A DNA stretch of 64,000 nt from the NCBI GenBank assembly GCA_944548615.1, contig OX155980.1, positions 4,200,724 through 4,264,723 on the forward strand, in the 5' to 3' direction. The position numbers were made by a program, and so were the translations under genes. The notes beneath the pieces were generated by a model. It ran no database searches. It saw only the letters and a program-made list of their open reading frames with translations, and had not been told where the DNA came from. Shown one piece after another: positions 1 to 12,940 of the stretch (positions within the stretch are counted from its first letter, which is position 1; each line of letters begins with the position of its first letter). This stretch comes from Micropterix aruncella (lineage: Eukaryota; Arthropoda; Insecta; Lepidoptera; Micropterigidae).

Positions 1-849
1 AGCTTTTATCGCGGGCCTAGGCCAGCGCGGCGACCGAATGAAGAATTTTTTTAACAAAAATGAATGATTTTAAACTGATAATTACGTCTAAACGAGTACT
101 GCTTACTATTTCAAAAAAAATATATGTTAAACAAGAACATTTTCCTAATATTCTTAGCTTTGAATATTTTAGATTTTGTTTATATTACATAGTGTAATTA
201 ATTTGTGAAATTAGGTCTAACCGAACACAAAAACGACTACTACCCAAATTCTTGCTGGCGTATTATTATGAAACCTGCACCATTTTAAAGATAATTTAAT
301 TATCTATCTTTTTATCTACGCATTTTTTTGAATAATTCGTTTTTTTTTCTTAATCGAATAAAAAATTCGTGCGCGGCGCTCTATCGAAAGACGTTTAAAT
401 TATTCCGAATCATTTGCTTCCGCAGATGATTCGGAATAATTTCAACGTTTTCCGATAGAGCGCAGTTATCTGATATCAGAAAAAATAAAATTAATAAAAT
501 AAATAAATAATTATAATTGCATAAGTTGTTAAAAATGCTATGCAATAGCTTTACCGCGGCAGTCCCCGAGTGCCACACGTATTTTTATCTACGATTTTTT
601 TCGAATAATCCGTTTTTGTTGCTTTACCGAATAAAAAATTCGTGCGCGACGTATAAATTATTCCGAATCATTTGCTTCCGCAGCCGCAAATGATTCGGAA
701 TAATTTCAACGTTTTCCGATAGAGCGCAGTTATCTGATATCAGAAAAAATAAAATAAATAAAATAAATTAATAATTATAATTGCATAAGTTGTTAAAAAT
801 GCTATGCAATAGCTTTACCGCGACAGTCCCCGAGTGCCACACGTATTTT
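1..849 (+). repeat. Dispersed repeat R1, copy 1 (left-truncated, 3' half duplicated)
   Basis: First of four same-orientation copies of a ~600-bp repeat (others at 13468, 46752, 63797). It begins inside the conserved 'cttttatcgcgggcctaggc' head, so the window edge cuts it. The unit carries a long hairpin: CGATAGAGC-type outer arms, then an inner AATTATTCCGAATCATTTGC arm and its complement, about 38-40 bp per arm. It ends in a GC-rich 'gcagtccccgagtgccacac' tail. This copy is unusual: the 3' portion (about 306-583) is repeated in tandem at 584-849, and the first hairpin has lost most of its loop. There is no coding potential. Probably a non-autonomous element; superfamily not identified. Confidence 0.85.
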
Positions 850-1555
850 TTTAATAAATTTGTCTGATTTATAAGGAACCTATTTATAGCATTTAGACAT
901 CGATTTAATTTCATTTTGGCATTATGCATCATTTTGGCATATGGCAAAATATAAAAACATTTTGGCACCGTTTATCGACGACAGTACCAATTTCTGCTAC
1001 CAGGAGGCGCTGTCATCAAAATCTGTCTATTTGAATATAATTACTAGTATTAATTCGCTGTCGGTGTTTTCCATCTCTTTCCATCCAATGGTTTAACAGA
1101 GGACATATCGCTAACACGAGCCCAACGCTAATGCCAGAAAATGCATATTTTAAAACATTTACGGGAAGATGGTTCAAAATATCTAAAATCTAATTCCTAA
1201 TAAAACTTTGTACAACAAATACCTACTGTTACTCTTATTTTGTTGTCTAAATAAGGAATGCGACTTCCCGAGTAACAATGACTTAAATGATGAATACAGA
1301 CTATAGTTTTTTTTATTTATTTTCGTAATAAAGAAAATAATATAATGAAAACCTGACTCGGTATGAGACTCGGCAAGGATTCGAAATTTCAAATCAGATT
1401 TTTGATTATTGCAATTTGAAGCTGTTAATATTGGTCACTTAATATTGACTATTGACGCTATAAACTGTGCAAACGTGGCTCAATCCACTATTCGCCTCAG
1501 TTAACAAAACATGCTAATGCCAAATGTCGGTAACGACTAGCAAATAAAATTAATC
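850..1555. other. AT-rich non-coding stretch, nothing recognised
   Basis: Only short, unsupported open frames are seen. No tandem array or clear terminal repeats. Confidence 0.5.
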
Positions 1556-1790
1556 ACACAATGGACCCAATTGCGTTTCTTTGTGAACTAGGACTAAAAT
1601 TAGTTCAAGCGAACGAGATATACACGTTCGAATAAATTTAAACACATTTCGTGCGGTGTTTGGTTCAGATGCTTTATCTTTGTTGGGTAGTTTTAATGCG
1701 AACAAGTGACAACCGTTCATTTCATATTCCACTGTAGCGTATTGCCCTGTCTCGTTCACACGAACTAATTTCCGATTTTAGTTCAAAGAA
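1556..1790. repeat. Inverted-repeat element family K, copy 1
   Basis: Shares with 35575-35860 a left block like 'cgagacagagcg', a central block 'gtgacaaccgttcatttca' and a right block 'ctgtctcgttca'. Ends are imperfect inverted repeats (GGACCCAATTGCGTTT on one side, an AACTAAAATCGGAAATTAG-like block on the other). A minus-strand frame in both copies encodes a similar peptide core (EMNGCH..ALKLP.K.KA), so the family may hold a gene fragment. A terminal piece also recurs near 26430-26520. Likely a MITE; family unknown. Confidence 0.55.
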
Positions 1791-1799
1791 CATTTTTAT

Positions 1800-2870
1800 A
1801 TATTAGTTTTAAATTGTTCAATGCTTTGCCGTCATCGACGAGAAGACTTGAGATGGCAGTATATAAAATCTGCTTGAAAAATCAGTTAGTCAAACATGCC
1901 CTTTACAAACTGGACGACTTTTATGACATTGCGTCCACAATTGCTTGATTATAAATAACCATATTACGACTATACTTTCGCACTAAGTTTTAGATTTTAT
2001 TGACATTGTTTTTAATTACGCATGTTTCTGAAATTTTCTTTTTCATTGTATTGATTATTATTTATTGTTTGATTATTGATTATTTTGTAATTTTGACTAT
2101 TTTTAAGTATTCACCTCTGATTACAATATTTTTTTTTCCTTTTAATTAATCAAAGCGGTTTTTTCATCCGGTAAATTATGATTGTAAAATTTGACATGTT
2201 CCTCAGTATTGCTAAATGCTTTTATGGAGTGAATAAATGATGATGATGATGATGAGTTCACGAAGAAACTCAATCTACCTAATATCTCGAAGACGCCTAA
2301 TTAATGTGGTTAGTAATAGATTTTTTAATCTATTGGTGGTCCTGATCGTACAAATTCCTATTCTACGTACCGACCAACCTATATACATAAGAATATTGAA
2401 TATATAGTATTAGATTGCTCAACCCCATAGTATGTTATGGCAATTCTTCTGCGCCGGCAACAAGCACATGGCTTTGATAGAATTGTCCGGAGAAACATTG
2501 ATATATGACTATAATAACATTGATAATTAATGTTTTTTTTTGTTATAAAGGACTGATTGGTTAAAATAAACAAGAATTTAACCAATGATAACAATAATAA
2601 CATTCAACGATTAGTACCATCTTTCGCATTTACGAGTATATAGGCTGATGACATCACCGAAATAATACGGAGAAATATAACACCATCTAAATATTAAAGT
2701 GCGTAATTATTAGGTATTGAAAACTGTATACGAAATTAAAAATTGGCATATGTTGAAATATTTTTTAAATAGTAAGAGCTATGATTTAAAGATTCGTTTG
2801 GTATTATATTATAATTTAATTTCGAGATAGAATACCGTATAGGCGTGTTTAAAGCGCCATGTAAAGTGCA
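1800..2870. other. AT-rich non-coding stretch, nothing recognised
   Basis: Contains a short (GAT)n run near 2240 but no supported gene or repeat boundary. Confidence 0.5.
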
Positions 2871-2924
2871 CAGCCATACGGTTAAACCCACAGAGAGTAA
2901 CAAAATAGAGAACGGGAGTGCGAA

Positions 2925-3190
2925 GGCGGGCTGTGAGTGAATGCGTTCACCGAATAGAAAGAGATAGGGGCATTAAGACTCCCTCTATCCTTGTCTAGTT
3001 GCGCATGCGCATTTATCGATAGCATATTATGCTTATGGCATCGAAGCGTTGCCATAGTGATATACCTACGCGTTGCCATAGTGATATATGTACGTAAATC
3101 CGTGAATGCTCGACTAGACAAGGATGGAGGGGGTACTATATGCTGCTGTCTCTTTCTATTCGGCTGACGCCTTCTCAGGCTGGTCACGGG
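2925..3190. mobile_element. Foldback MITE with ~75-bp inverted arms
   Basis: Left arm 2930-3005 and right arm 3110-3185 are inverted copies: both contain ACCGAATAGAAAGAGATAGG-like and CCATCCTTGTCTAG sequence in opposite orientation. The ~100-bp centre contains a 2x direct repeat of 'cgttgccatagtgatata'. Open frames on both strands reflect the arms and are not treated as genes. No clear target duplication was found. Confidence 0.65.
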
Positions 3191-3199
3191 GTCTAGTAG

Positions 3200-4320
3200 C
3201 TATATGTCAATGGTTATACCACGAACGTAGCCATATTAAACATAAGAGATGTATAATAAATGTTTGGAACTATGAGCGCCATCTACATGTTCCGTTTGGT
3301 AGTAAAATCCAAGCTGCCAAATCATATTAAGGCGTTGAGCTATCTAATTCGCCATATTATCAATGATAAGACTAACATTGTATGGGGTAATATGTTATTG
3401 GCAGTAGGGTTTAACTCGTAGATCTCAAAATTCTATCCAAAAACATTTTATATATATTTTTTTTTTGGAAAATAAACAGTTACAGATGTCAAAGAATCGT
3501 AATAAATATTATTTAAAAACAAGTAATAGCTTGTTTTAAATAATATTCCTAATAACCTAATTGGATCTATGAAAAGTTTTTCATCAACCTTTTTTCAATT
3601 CTTGATCCTGCGTTAGAGGCACAGTTTATTACACATCTCCCAAATCTTCCATCTTCCTGTTTCTATTTATTTTTTGATTTTATATTGAAGCCATAGATGG
3701 CAATGTGAGCTCACATAAATGTGATGCAAGAGCTTCTGCTGTTATATCCGGGTATTGGTGTTATCAAATACTCTAAAACTGGTCTGGTCTATCCTGCCAC
3801 AACTAAATGCATTAACATTTGGTTCGCCTAAAGTAGCAGAAGTTTTTCATGCAAGTTGATGTTGACGCGGAAAACTTCGTCGAAAAGAGAACTTCTGGAA
3901 AGTATTCCACAAGTTTACCATGCAAATAGTTAAATTTTCCAGAAATATGTGTTTTGCGGAATGAGTAATTTTTTTCGCCTATAATTTTAAAACACAAAGG
4001 ACAATGGGCAAATTCGTACCCACTTGCGAAGTTTCTTGTAACACTTTGACAAACGAAACAGTGTTTTAACAGTAAGCCATTTCGTTATCAAACGAATGTC
4101 TGTTACAAGTGTAACATTTCATTTTATAGCAGCTAAGCGGAAATACGTGGCGATACAAAAATATACTCTTGGAATTGCAAAATAATGTATTCAATAATGT
4201 CTTTTTTTTAGAAAAATACCTTATTTACTTCGTTTTATTTAAACGACACATTTGTTTACATTATTCATATATGTAGGTACAATATATAACAAATATCACA
4301 AACTATATACATTATTATTA
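3200..4320. other. Non-coding stretch with one perfect hairpin
   Basis: No gene recognised. At 3504-3547 there is a near-perfect palindrome (AATATTATTTAAAACAAGC arms around a short loop). The remainder is AT-rich sequence. Confidence 0.5.
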
Positions 4321-4321
4321 T

Positions 4322-4680
4322 TATTTATTCCGTAGCCGGCGATTGGGGAGGGGGTCGCCCTCGCAGCCAATACGCTGCTGTTGGTGCCGCTGGATCTCGT
4401 ACTTTATTCACGATTCGCTTCCATTCTTGACGATTTTTTGCCACGTCTCGGGCATCCCTAACCGATAATCGTTGATTTTTAGGGTCGTCTTTGATGTTAT
4501 TTAGCCAGGTTTTCTTCGGTGCCGATCGCTGAATTCTCCATTCTGTCGGACGGTCTCGCCAATGAAGTTTACGTGGCAAGCGATTATCGTTCATTCGGCA
4601 AACATGGCCGAACCATCGTAGTCGACGTTTTTGTACTTCTTCTTCGATCGTTGTTACTAGATCGCATATTCTTCATAGTA
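4322..4680 (-). pseudogene. 3' coding end of a non-LTR retrotransposon (fragment)
   Basis: Minus-strand frame reads through RRLRWFGHVCRMNDNRLPRK and later KKTWLNNIKDD and RDVAKNRQEWK before a stop. The 'RLRWFGHV.RM...R' block followed by a 'W...I..D' and 'A.NR..W' segment is typical of the extreme C-terminal region of insect LINE polyproteins, after the reverse transcriptase. No RT or endonuclease motif is present, so this is a 5'-truncated 3' end. Which LINE clade is uncertain. Confidence 0.65.
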
Positions 4681-4721
4681 CCGAGTGAGTAATTTTATCT
4701 CGAATTTAAAGCGGTAATTAA

Positions 4722-4966
4722 GTTTATGAATGAAAGAGAAACAGCCAATAAGTACGACAGAGATAGATGATCAGTGTGCAGGTGTCAGGTAAGACTCGGC
4801 GCCTGGGCTGTCGAAATTCCGTTGTTTTACGTATAGATTGTCTAGAGAAGTTTATGGATAAGAGAGAAACACAATATAAGCAAGACAGAGATGTATACTA
4901 CGAGTAGTGTGTGGGTGTCAGGTAAGATTAGGCGCCTAGGCAGTTGTCATTCTTTAATTTTACGTT
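4722..4966. repeat. Two tandem copies of a ~122-bp unit
   Basis: 4722-4846 and 4847-4966 are diverged direct repeats sharing 'agtttatg.ataagagagaaac', 'gacagagat', 'gtgtcaggtaaga' and 'ggcgcct.gg'. Non-coding; origin unknown. Confidence 0.65.
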
Positions 4967-5268
4967 AAGGGTGTTTCAGTATTTTCTTTTTTCATATGAT
5001 GCCGTTTTTACTTTCTGGCTTTGATACAGGATGATTGCTTTCTACTTTACGCTTGAATTTTAGTTCAACCGTTTGTTCAAATAACGACTTTTTATAAAAC
5101 CTAGTTACATAATAAACCCTATTTAACTAGGTTAAATAACTAGTTTATTTTTAAAAAACATCGAGGTACACAAAACTTCGGATGTCTATAATTCTAACAC
5201 AACATGGAATAATAAGTTGAACTCTGTTATTATTACTTCTTTACACAAGCACAAGTCCCTAACTGCTA

Positions 5269-5493
5269 GGGGCTCTCTAGACGATCAAGCATGCTTGACA
5301 AGCTTCGCGTTGGGAGTCAAGTCATTCATTAATCAATTACGTCTAATTAACGTGACTCCCTGGCATAAACTACAAAATTAGGCATTTTTGGTAAATATTA
5401 CAAAAAAATATTTGCATATTTCCTGTGGTTTACGATCCCCACCCTGCCCGCGACGCGAAGCTTGTCAAGTATGCTTGATCGTCTAGAGACCCC
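5269..5493. mobile_element. 225-bp MITE with ~40-bp terminal inverted repeats
   Basis: Left end GGGGCTCTCTAGACGATCAA continues to ACAAGCTTCGCG; the right end is its near-perfect reverse complement (two mismatches or indels). The interior is non-coding. Flanks are too short and simple to give a reliable target duplication, so the superfamily is left open. Confidence 0.75.
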
Positions 5494-5499
5494 TTACGT

Positions 5500-5985
5500 T
5501 CATACAAAAATGACCATTTTCCTTTACCCTCTTCAAAATGCTTGTATTTGATCATTAGATGTTAAAATATTTTTGTTATGCCCTCGATGAATTACTTCAT
5601 CTTCCTCTGCATTCTTTCATTCCGAGGTTTCTATTCGTGGGGCCACGCAAGAATAATATAGTTTTTTTCGAAGAAGCGTCGCGAGAGAAAATGGGTAAAC
5701 TAACATGCCAATTTTTTGAAATTCAAATTCAAATTCTTTATTTTACAAAAATCACAGTAACAGATACAGATTAATTATACTAACCTAACTGGATCGCACG
5801 AGACGTCCGCACTAAGGTAGGCTTAGATTCGTATAATTATATACCTCCCAATAATAAATAAAATAATACGTTGAAAGATGCCGTAAAAAATAAAATCAAA
5901 TAAAATAAAATTTCAAATAATCTGAAAAGGTATGTGATAATAATATTACAGAAAACAAAAATCATAGCAATAATAAATGTATGGT
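5500..5985. other. AT-rich non-coding stretch
   Basis: Includes a short direct repeat 'aaattcaaattcaaattc' near 5720. No gene is supported. Confidence 0.4.
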
Positions 5986-6104
5986 AGGTGAATAATGATG
6001 AACTTGCTAAGACGGGAGCAAAGGGAACGTTATACGGCCCTGAACCTTGCTGTGGCGTACCAAAGAGCCTTGCAAACCTAATGCTCAAACAAATATGTTT
6101 AGAA

Positions 6105-6575
6105 TAATCCGCTAACCACTGGAACAACACGCTAGGGTTTAATAATTCCAAAGCGCTAATTAAAGCTTACGACCGTGAGACGGCCCGTGAGACCTTATCG
6201 CTAAATAGAAACAATCTACGCACACTGGTGAGGGCGCTCACGGGGCATTGTGGCCTGAACAAACACATGTTCAACCTCAAGCTCCGAGACACAAAAATGT
6301 GCAGGTTCTGCCAAGGGGCAGAGGAAACACCCCTGCAGCTCATGTGCGAGTGTGGCCCGCTGATGCGTAAAAGATACACCCACTACATTACCTCCAACCT
6401 GAGGAGGTAAAACAATCTGGCGCCAAAAGCCTGTTGCGGTTTTTAAATGACACGAGGCTTAGCGCAGAATTATAGTAGGTGGCGAACAAAAAAGATCAGC
6501 AATGGTCGCAGTATTACAAAGCTCATAAAGACCTTAGAAAAGCCCCACTCAACAAATAAATAAAATAGTTGAATA
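6105..6575 (+). pseudogene. LINE C-terminal fragment with zinc-knuckle-like region (R1/LOA/I-like)
   Basis: Plus-strand frame from about 6115 to a stop at 6408 reads SKALIKAYDRETARETLS, LRTLVRALTGHCGLNKHM and then a cysteine cluster CRFCQGAEET...LMCEC. The 'LTGHC.LN.H' plus C-X2-C...C-X-C pattern is the hallmark of the region after RT/RNase H in R1/LOA/I-type insect LINEs. Downstream codons resemble the usual ending 'GFLNDTRLSAEL' but are out of frame. It finishes in an 'aataaataaaatag' type tail. Dead 5'-truncated copy. Confidence 0.7.
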
Positions 6576-6579
6576 ATAA

Positions 6580-7670
6580 TGATAATAATAAATATGTACT
6601 GTGTTAGCAATGGTAAGTTAGCTAGGAATAAAACAATATAGAAGATAATAGAAAGATAAACATTTGCGTTCAATGTATGCGCTATGTAACCTTGGCTCAG
6701 ATAGAGGTGTATCTAACTTTAGAAACATACAACTGCATTTTATTATTTGTAAATTAATTTTCTATTGTGCTCATGCATTTGAATGTATATGTAAATTTTA
6801 AAAAATATTAAAATAAAAATACTCTGGATATAATGGCGAGCAATAAAAAATTTCGCGGATATTTCTGGTAAAATTCCATTGTCAAACATTATATTTTTTT
6901 TTTTCGAGAAATCATCAAAAATTTTATTGGTTTTATGAGCTAATATCTAAATATTTTTGAATGTAAATAAGCAACACGAAATATTACTTTTGATAGAGAA
7001 TCGAATAAAGATCACGATAGTATTTACAATTTCTAAATAGTGTACCGTATTTTTCCGTAAGATAAGTACAAGTTAGAAATGCTGAGTTTTTTTCACTTTT
7101 TCGACTTTCTCATATTTATTCATAATCATCTAATTGTTTTACAAAATGAGATTTCAATATTCTATATACGAAGTTTCAATGCGATCATTGGAGAGTTGTT
7201 CTTTTTATGATTGCTATAGTAGTTCCATAGTTATAGTACTTTTTGTTGAGCGCGGCGATATTGCAAGAAATTCCAATAAATTGCCGCGGTCTGCCATGAA
7301 ATTATGCCGCTACTCGAAGGGTTAAATAATATACCTCTAAGAAGGACGGGAAATGTATAAAGAAAATATCAAATCAATGGTTTAGTTTGAAAATGTAGTC
7401 CCAAAAGACGCAATTTCAACTATTGGTCCCATGCGGAATTTGGATGATTAGTAAACAGAAAGTGTTTTATTTTCATTTAGAACTCTGCGCAAAATACGTA
7501 ACGCGTAGCAAGCCCAGCTTATTTTATCACAAAGTTGGTGACAGTAATCATCCCACGTTAAACACTTATCCATTGCAATCATTAAAAATCGGTAGTGTCA
7601 CCCCAAGACTTTCCCGATGTGATTTAATCTTAATTTCATAAATAAAATTAATTTCATAAATAAAATCGAT
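6580..7670. other. AT-rich non-coding stretch
   Basis: Runs of T and A and short frames only; no gene, array or terminal repeat was recognised. Confidence 0.4.
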
Positions 7671-7671
7671 G

Positions 7672-8880
7672 GGAAAGGCTCTCGTTGCATTTGGCTCGGG
7701 TGGCGCGCTTCGTTTCTCGGTTAGCCTCGGGCGGCTCGGCGGTAATATTTGATTAAAATGAATGGCGGAATTTAAATATTATTAGTGTACCTTGAATACG
7801 GGAGTTAAAGGGCCCTTGCTGAGTTGGCCACGAAGACCCATTCTGTTCAGGGTTGGTCACACTCACGGGTCAACACCTATCCGACGGCCTCCACGCATGA
7901 ACTGCGAGCCTGGGTAGGACTCTGGCTTTATGGTCAGTTTCCCCTAGGAATCAACCTTCTGGCGCTCCTGGACGGTCTGCGCACCGTGCGGCGTAAGCCA
8001 ATCGACTGTGCACGCTGACTAACAGTCGGGGGAGTCTGGAAGCAGTACTGTTTCCTATAGAGCGGGGGTGGTTGCGGACCTTACGGCGACTACTCTTGAA
8101 ATGACCATCGGCCATCCGATCCTGGGTGAACAGCCGGGCAAAGGACGCCGTGGTCCGCGATAGATTCGGTATACACCGTTTCACCGCTTCATAAGGGAGA
8201 GGACCGCGCAAGCGACCTCGAACTCGTAACCAATCGAGAGACCGGAGTAATCTGGTCACAATCGGAAGTAAGGGCGTGAGTGTCGGCCCGCCGGGTAACA
8301 TTCCTGGCTATCTCGCGGTTAATGCGTTGGCCTCTTACGGGCTTGTGGCGTAGCTAGACGGTGGACTGTTTTGTCCTCAAGTCTTCTTCGCGCACTCCAG
8401 GGAGATAGAACGACTAATCGTTAAAACTTCCGAGGTGACGGGCTCACCTGCTATAGTCGACAACCCAAGTTGTACCTTGAATACGAGATATCCCAACAAT
8501 GTGATTTCGACCCAACAAGGCATCTGTGTACCAAATTTCAAGTCTCTAAGTTCAATATATCGAGGTTAATATATGAGTAGCGCGCCCCCTGGTGGACCGA
8601 TTTCAATCACAATCTTTTCGACTCTTGCCATGACCAAATGATGCCTGCATACTAAATTTCACCTCAATCGAATTTGTGCGCTATCGTGGAGGCATTCATA
8701 CACATACACCGACAGACAGACACACATACTTTATCCAACCTGGTAACATTCAATCGTCTGAGGAGGTGGGATGCCAAAATGGATATTTCCGTCTTCATCT
8801 CGAATGTTTTTTAGCGCCTTCACAATACTTTCCCTCCTGGTCGGTGGGCCGGGCAAGTAAAATTAAAAAGAATTATTTTT
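7672..8880 (+). repeat. Dispersed repeat family B, copy 1 (interrupted)
   Basis: Sequence on both sides of the family A insertion forms one repeat. The 8486-8880 part aligns with the reverse complement of 17755-18165: shared blocks are 'tagcgcgcc.ctggtgga', 'gatttca..cacaatctttt', 'gcctgcatac.aa.tt' and 'cgctatcgtgga', then a (CA/GA) simple stretch. The last ~170 bp of the satellite region (53585-53750) is also related. The 3' end holds an imperfect ACTTTCC..GGAAAGT hairpin followed by an A-rich tail, more like a retroposon 3' end than a TIR element. No protein motif seen. Confidence 0.65.
7801..8470 (+). mobile_element. Retroposon family A, copy 1, with 15-bp target-site duplication
   Basis: A 670-bp insert bounded by identical 15-mers TGTACCTTGAATACG at 7786-7800 and 8471-8485. 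It matches 32755-33480 along its length, sharing 'ggcgct.ctggacggt.tgcgcaccgt', 'gtctgga', 'ggtccgcgatagatt' and 'ctgacgggctcgt'-type blocks. A long duplication of variable length (15 bp here, 10 bp at the other copy) points to target-primed retroposition. It has no open frame with a known motif, so it is SINE-like or a LINE UTR. GC content is clearly above that of the surroundings. Confidence 0.8.
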
Positions 8881-9034
8881 TTTAAAGGCGTACCTTGCAC
8901 AAATGTTACTTTAAAAAACGCATTGGTTTTCGGTATTTCTAAAGGATATAAAATGTGTTTTGGAAATGTTTAAGCCTAGCTTTTTGCATAGAAGTCAGTT
9001 GGCAATATTAGCCTGTACTCTTATTATTAATAAG

Positions 9035-9290
9035 TACCCGTTACTATTATACTAGTATCGTCGACGAATATGGCTATTAGAGACTGAAATATACTCGTGG
9101 CCAAATCCATGACATATACAAGAATTAGGAATGGTCCTAACACAGAACCCTGTGGGACTACGCAAATTTTATTTAATACTGATGACTAAACTATATTTAT
9201 TGGCATAGGGCCTTCATTCAACTCTAGTACCTGCGACCTATTTATGAGCGACTTGTTTTATGTCTTGTGGCTCGTTGGGTATATTCGTGA
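9035..9290 (-). pseudogene. Reverse-transcriptase fragment of a LINE
   Basis: Reading the minus strand: INRSQVLELNEGP, a stop, then VVPQGSVLGPFLILVYVMDL and LIAIFVDDTSII. These are RT motif B (usually GVPQGS.LGP.LF..YINDL) and the catalytic motif C (F/YADD, here FVDD). No other RT segments are preserved. An isolated, degraded jockey/CR1-type piece. Confidence 0.7.
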
Positions 9291-9299
9291 TGATATTAT

Positions 9300-10840
9300 C
9301 TACGACAGTTGTTGATGTTGCAGTTATCCGAATTGGTATCATAATAGTATAGGTCATATTAAACCGCCCCAGCAGATTTTTCCATCGCCCACAATTCGAG
9401 GAATTTTCAAAAACATCAATGTGATTATATCGTTATTTCAATTATATCAATTTACTCAAAAATATTTCCAGATCTGCATTCGATAACCTATACATAGCTA
9501 TATATAAATTCCTTATTGCACAGTTTTATACGAAACATACAAAAGGCGGACCTATTGCTTAAACTACAATTTCTTACAGCCAACCTTTCTGGAAGTGAAA
9601 GTATTTAGGTCCTATTAGAAAAACATAAAAAGAAACTTTATACTTAAAAGAAATCAAAATGAATTCGAAGAATATCGCAGTTGTTTGACATTATAAATAA
9701 GATGGAAATACAAATAAAAAATACAAAAACTGGTAGATTCACATTTTGTTTTGATGAAGCGACATACATAAAATGAGTCGCTGTTATATAAAATTAGTAT
9801 TGGTTATATAAAAAGTGCATTAATTTATTAGCATTAGATATTACAACCCTTTTGTTTCTTGCCTTCGATTTTTAAAAAATTTTTGAGACCGCCTCTGAAA
9901 CAAAAACGCGAATATCTCTCAACTCTTTACCTCTCTATCTTTCTATCTCTCAACAGCTTGAAAGCTGTTGAGATAGAAACTCTAATATTAACAGAGATAG
10001 AAGAAACTTGAAACTCTCGGTATTAGTATAAACATTTTTTTTTAAAACGAGTTCAAAATTATGGGGAGAAAATAAATTTTAAACTTCGATATTTAAAATC
10101 AGTTAAATCAAAGAGAAGAAAACTAAAGAGTTCAAAAATCGAATGCAAATAAATTATCGCACATATAATATAGCCAACACCTAGAACAGCGACGCATTGT
10201 ATATCGCTTCATCAAGATGGCATTTGGGAAAGTATATTATAACATGTGTAAACTAGTTTTTTTTTGTTTGAATGACCACATTGTTTAAATGACCCTGTTC
10301 AATGCAAATGATCATAATTTGTTTACGGTTTAATTGTCTGTCGACATACTGGGTTACAAAATAATGTTATCTGTTTTTATGTTAAAAATAATATTATCTC
10401 GAGTGCTCTGTCGCTGCGGTCTAGTAAAAGATTCTGCTGGTCAAGAGGAAGTAAGCGCATTACATCAGAAAAAACATAAAAAGCCGCATATAGCAGAAAA
10501 ATAGCAAATATTTGCAACGCAAAAAAAATAGCAACGTCCGCGCAGAAGCAAATAAAAATAGCAGGAATATTACGCATAAAGGTATATTTTATGTGTGACC
10601 CAGAAGCGGTTATCAACGCAGTGCGATAAGAGCATCTTGCCCGTTTCATCTGCCGCTTGCAATGTCAGCCGGTTTCGCAATTTAGTGACGATTTTAGGTA
10701 GGTTAAGCAAACAACGTTTTAACACCGCATGCGTTATGAGAAAACGAGCGCTTAGAGACAATGGCGTAGCTGTTTGTGCTAGTGCAATTTTCGCTGAAAA
10801 CAATTAAGTAGAATAATATCAGCGACGGATTAAGCAGGAC
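9300..10840. other. AT-rich stretch with a LINE 3'-tail trace and a hairpin
   Basis: Near 9535-9600 the words 'ggcggacctattgctt' and 'atttcttacagccaacc' match 37110-37165, a LINE 3' UTR signature. At 9944-9978 there is a perfect hairpin (CTATCTCTCAACAGCTT arms). Several short overlapping frames at 10377-10807 have no recognisable domain. Confidence 0.45.
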
Positions 10841-11022
10841 CAGCCCCGTGGCGTAACTAAGTCGGTGCAGCCGGTGCGGCGCAACGGGGCCCACGTAGTT
10901 GAACAAATTTAACTTCTGTCTACGATCGATGCTCCATCCAACTCTGTTATGCTAGGTTCACACGGGCTTCGTAGCTAATGCTTAGTATTTGCACTAATAC
11001 CTTGCGTGTAAACATGCTGATT

Positions 11023-12545
<1,523 letters not shown>

Positions 12546-12940
12546 TGTTCGTGCTTAGTATTAGTGACACTGCCAGTACAAGTGAATAGAAGTAAATCCT
12601 ATTTACTTAGCAACAAGTGACCACGTCCACCACAAATTACTAAGCTCTTGTCGCTTGCCGATTCGTGTGATCAGCAGCGGCAAGGGTTAGTGACAAGTGA
12701 ACACACGCGTTTCTCTGTTTACGTGATATTTGCTAAGTTTATTTTGTGTTTATGACTGCAGAATGGTGGAATTACGAAACAACTAAAAATTCACCCAGAA
12801 ATTTAAATCCTATGATAAAAATAAGGCGGCGGTGGTGTTCCATTTCGAACGGAGGTCGTGCCAATAATGCATTTCTGCTAATACCAACGTGTAAACGGTT
12901 ACTTGTCACGACAACTATGCAGGTTAGCGACAAGTAATAC

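Noticed and set aside
7951..8301. 116-codon minus-strand frame
   Set aside because: Lies wholly in retroposon family A; not preserved in the second copy.
10595..10807. Overlapping short frames on both strands
   Set aside because: No recognised motif, splice context or repeat support.
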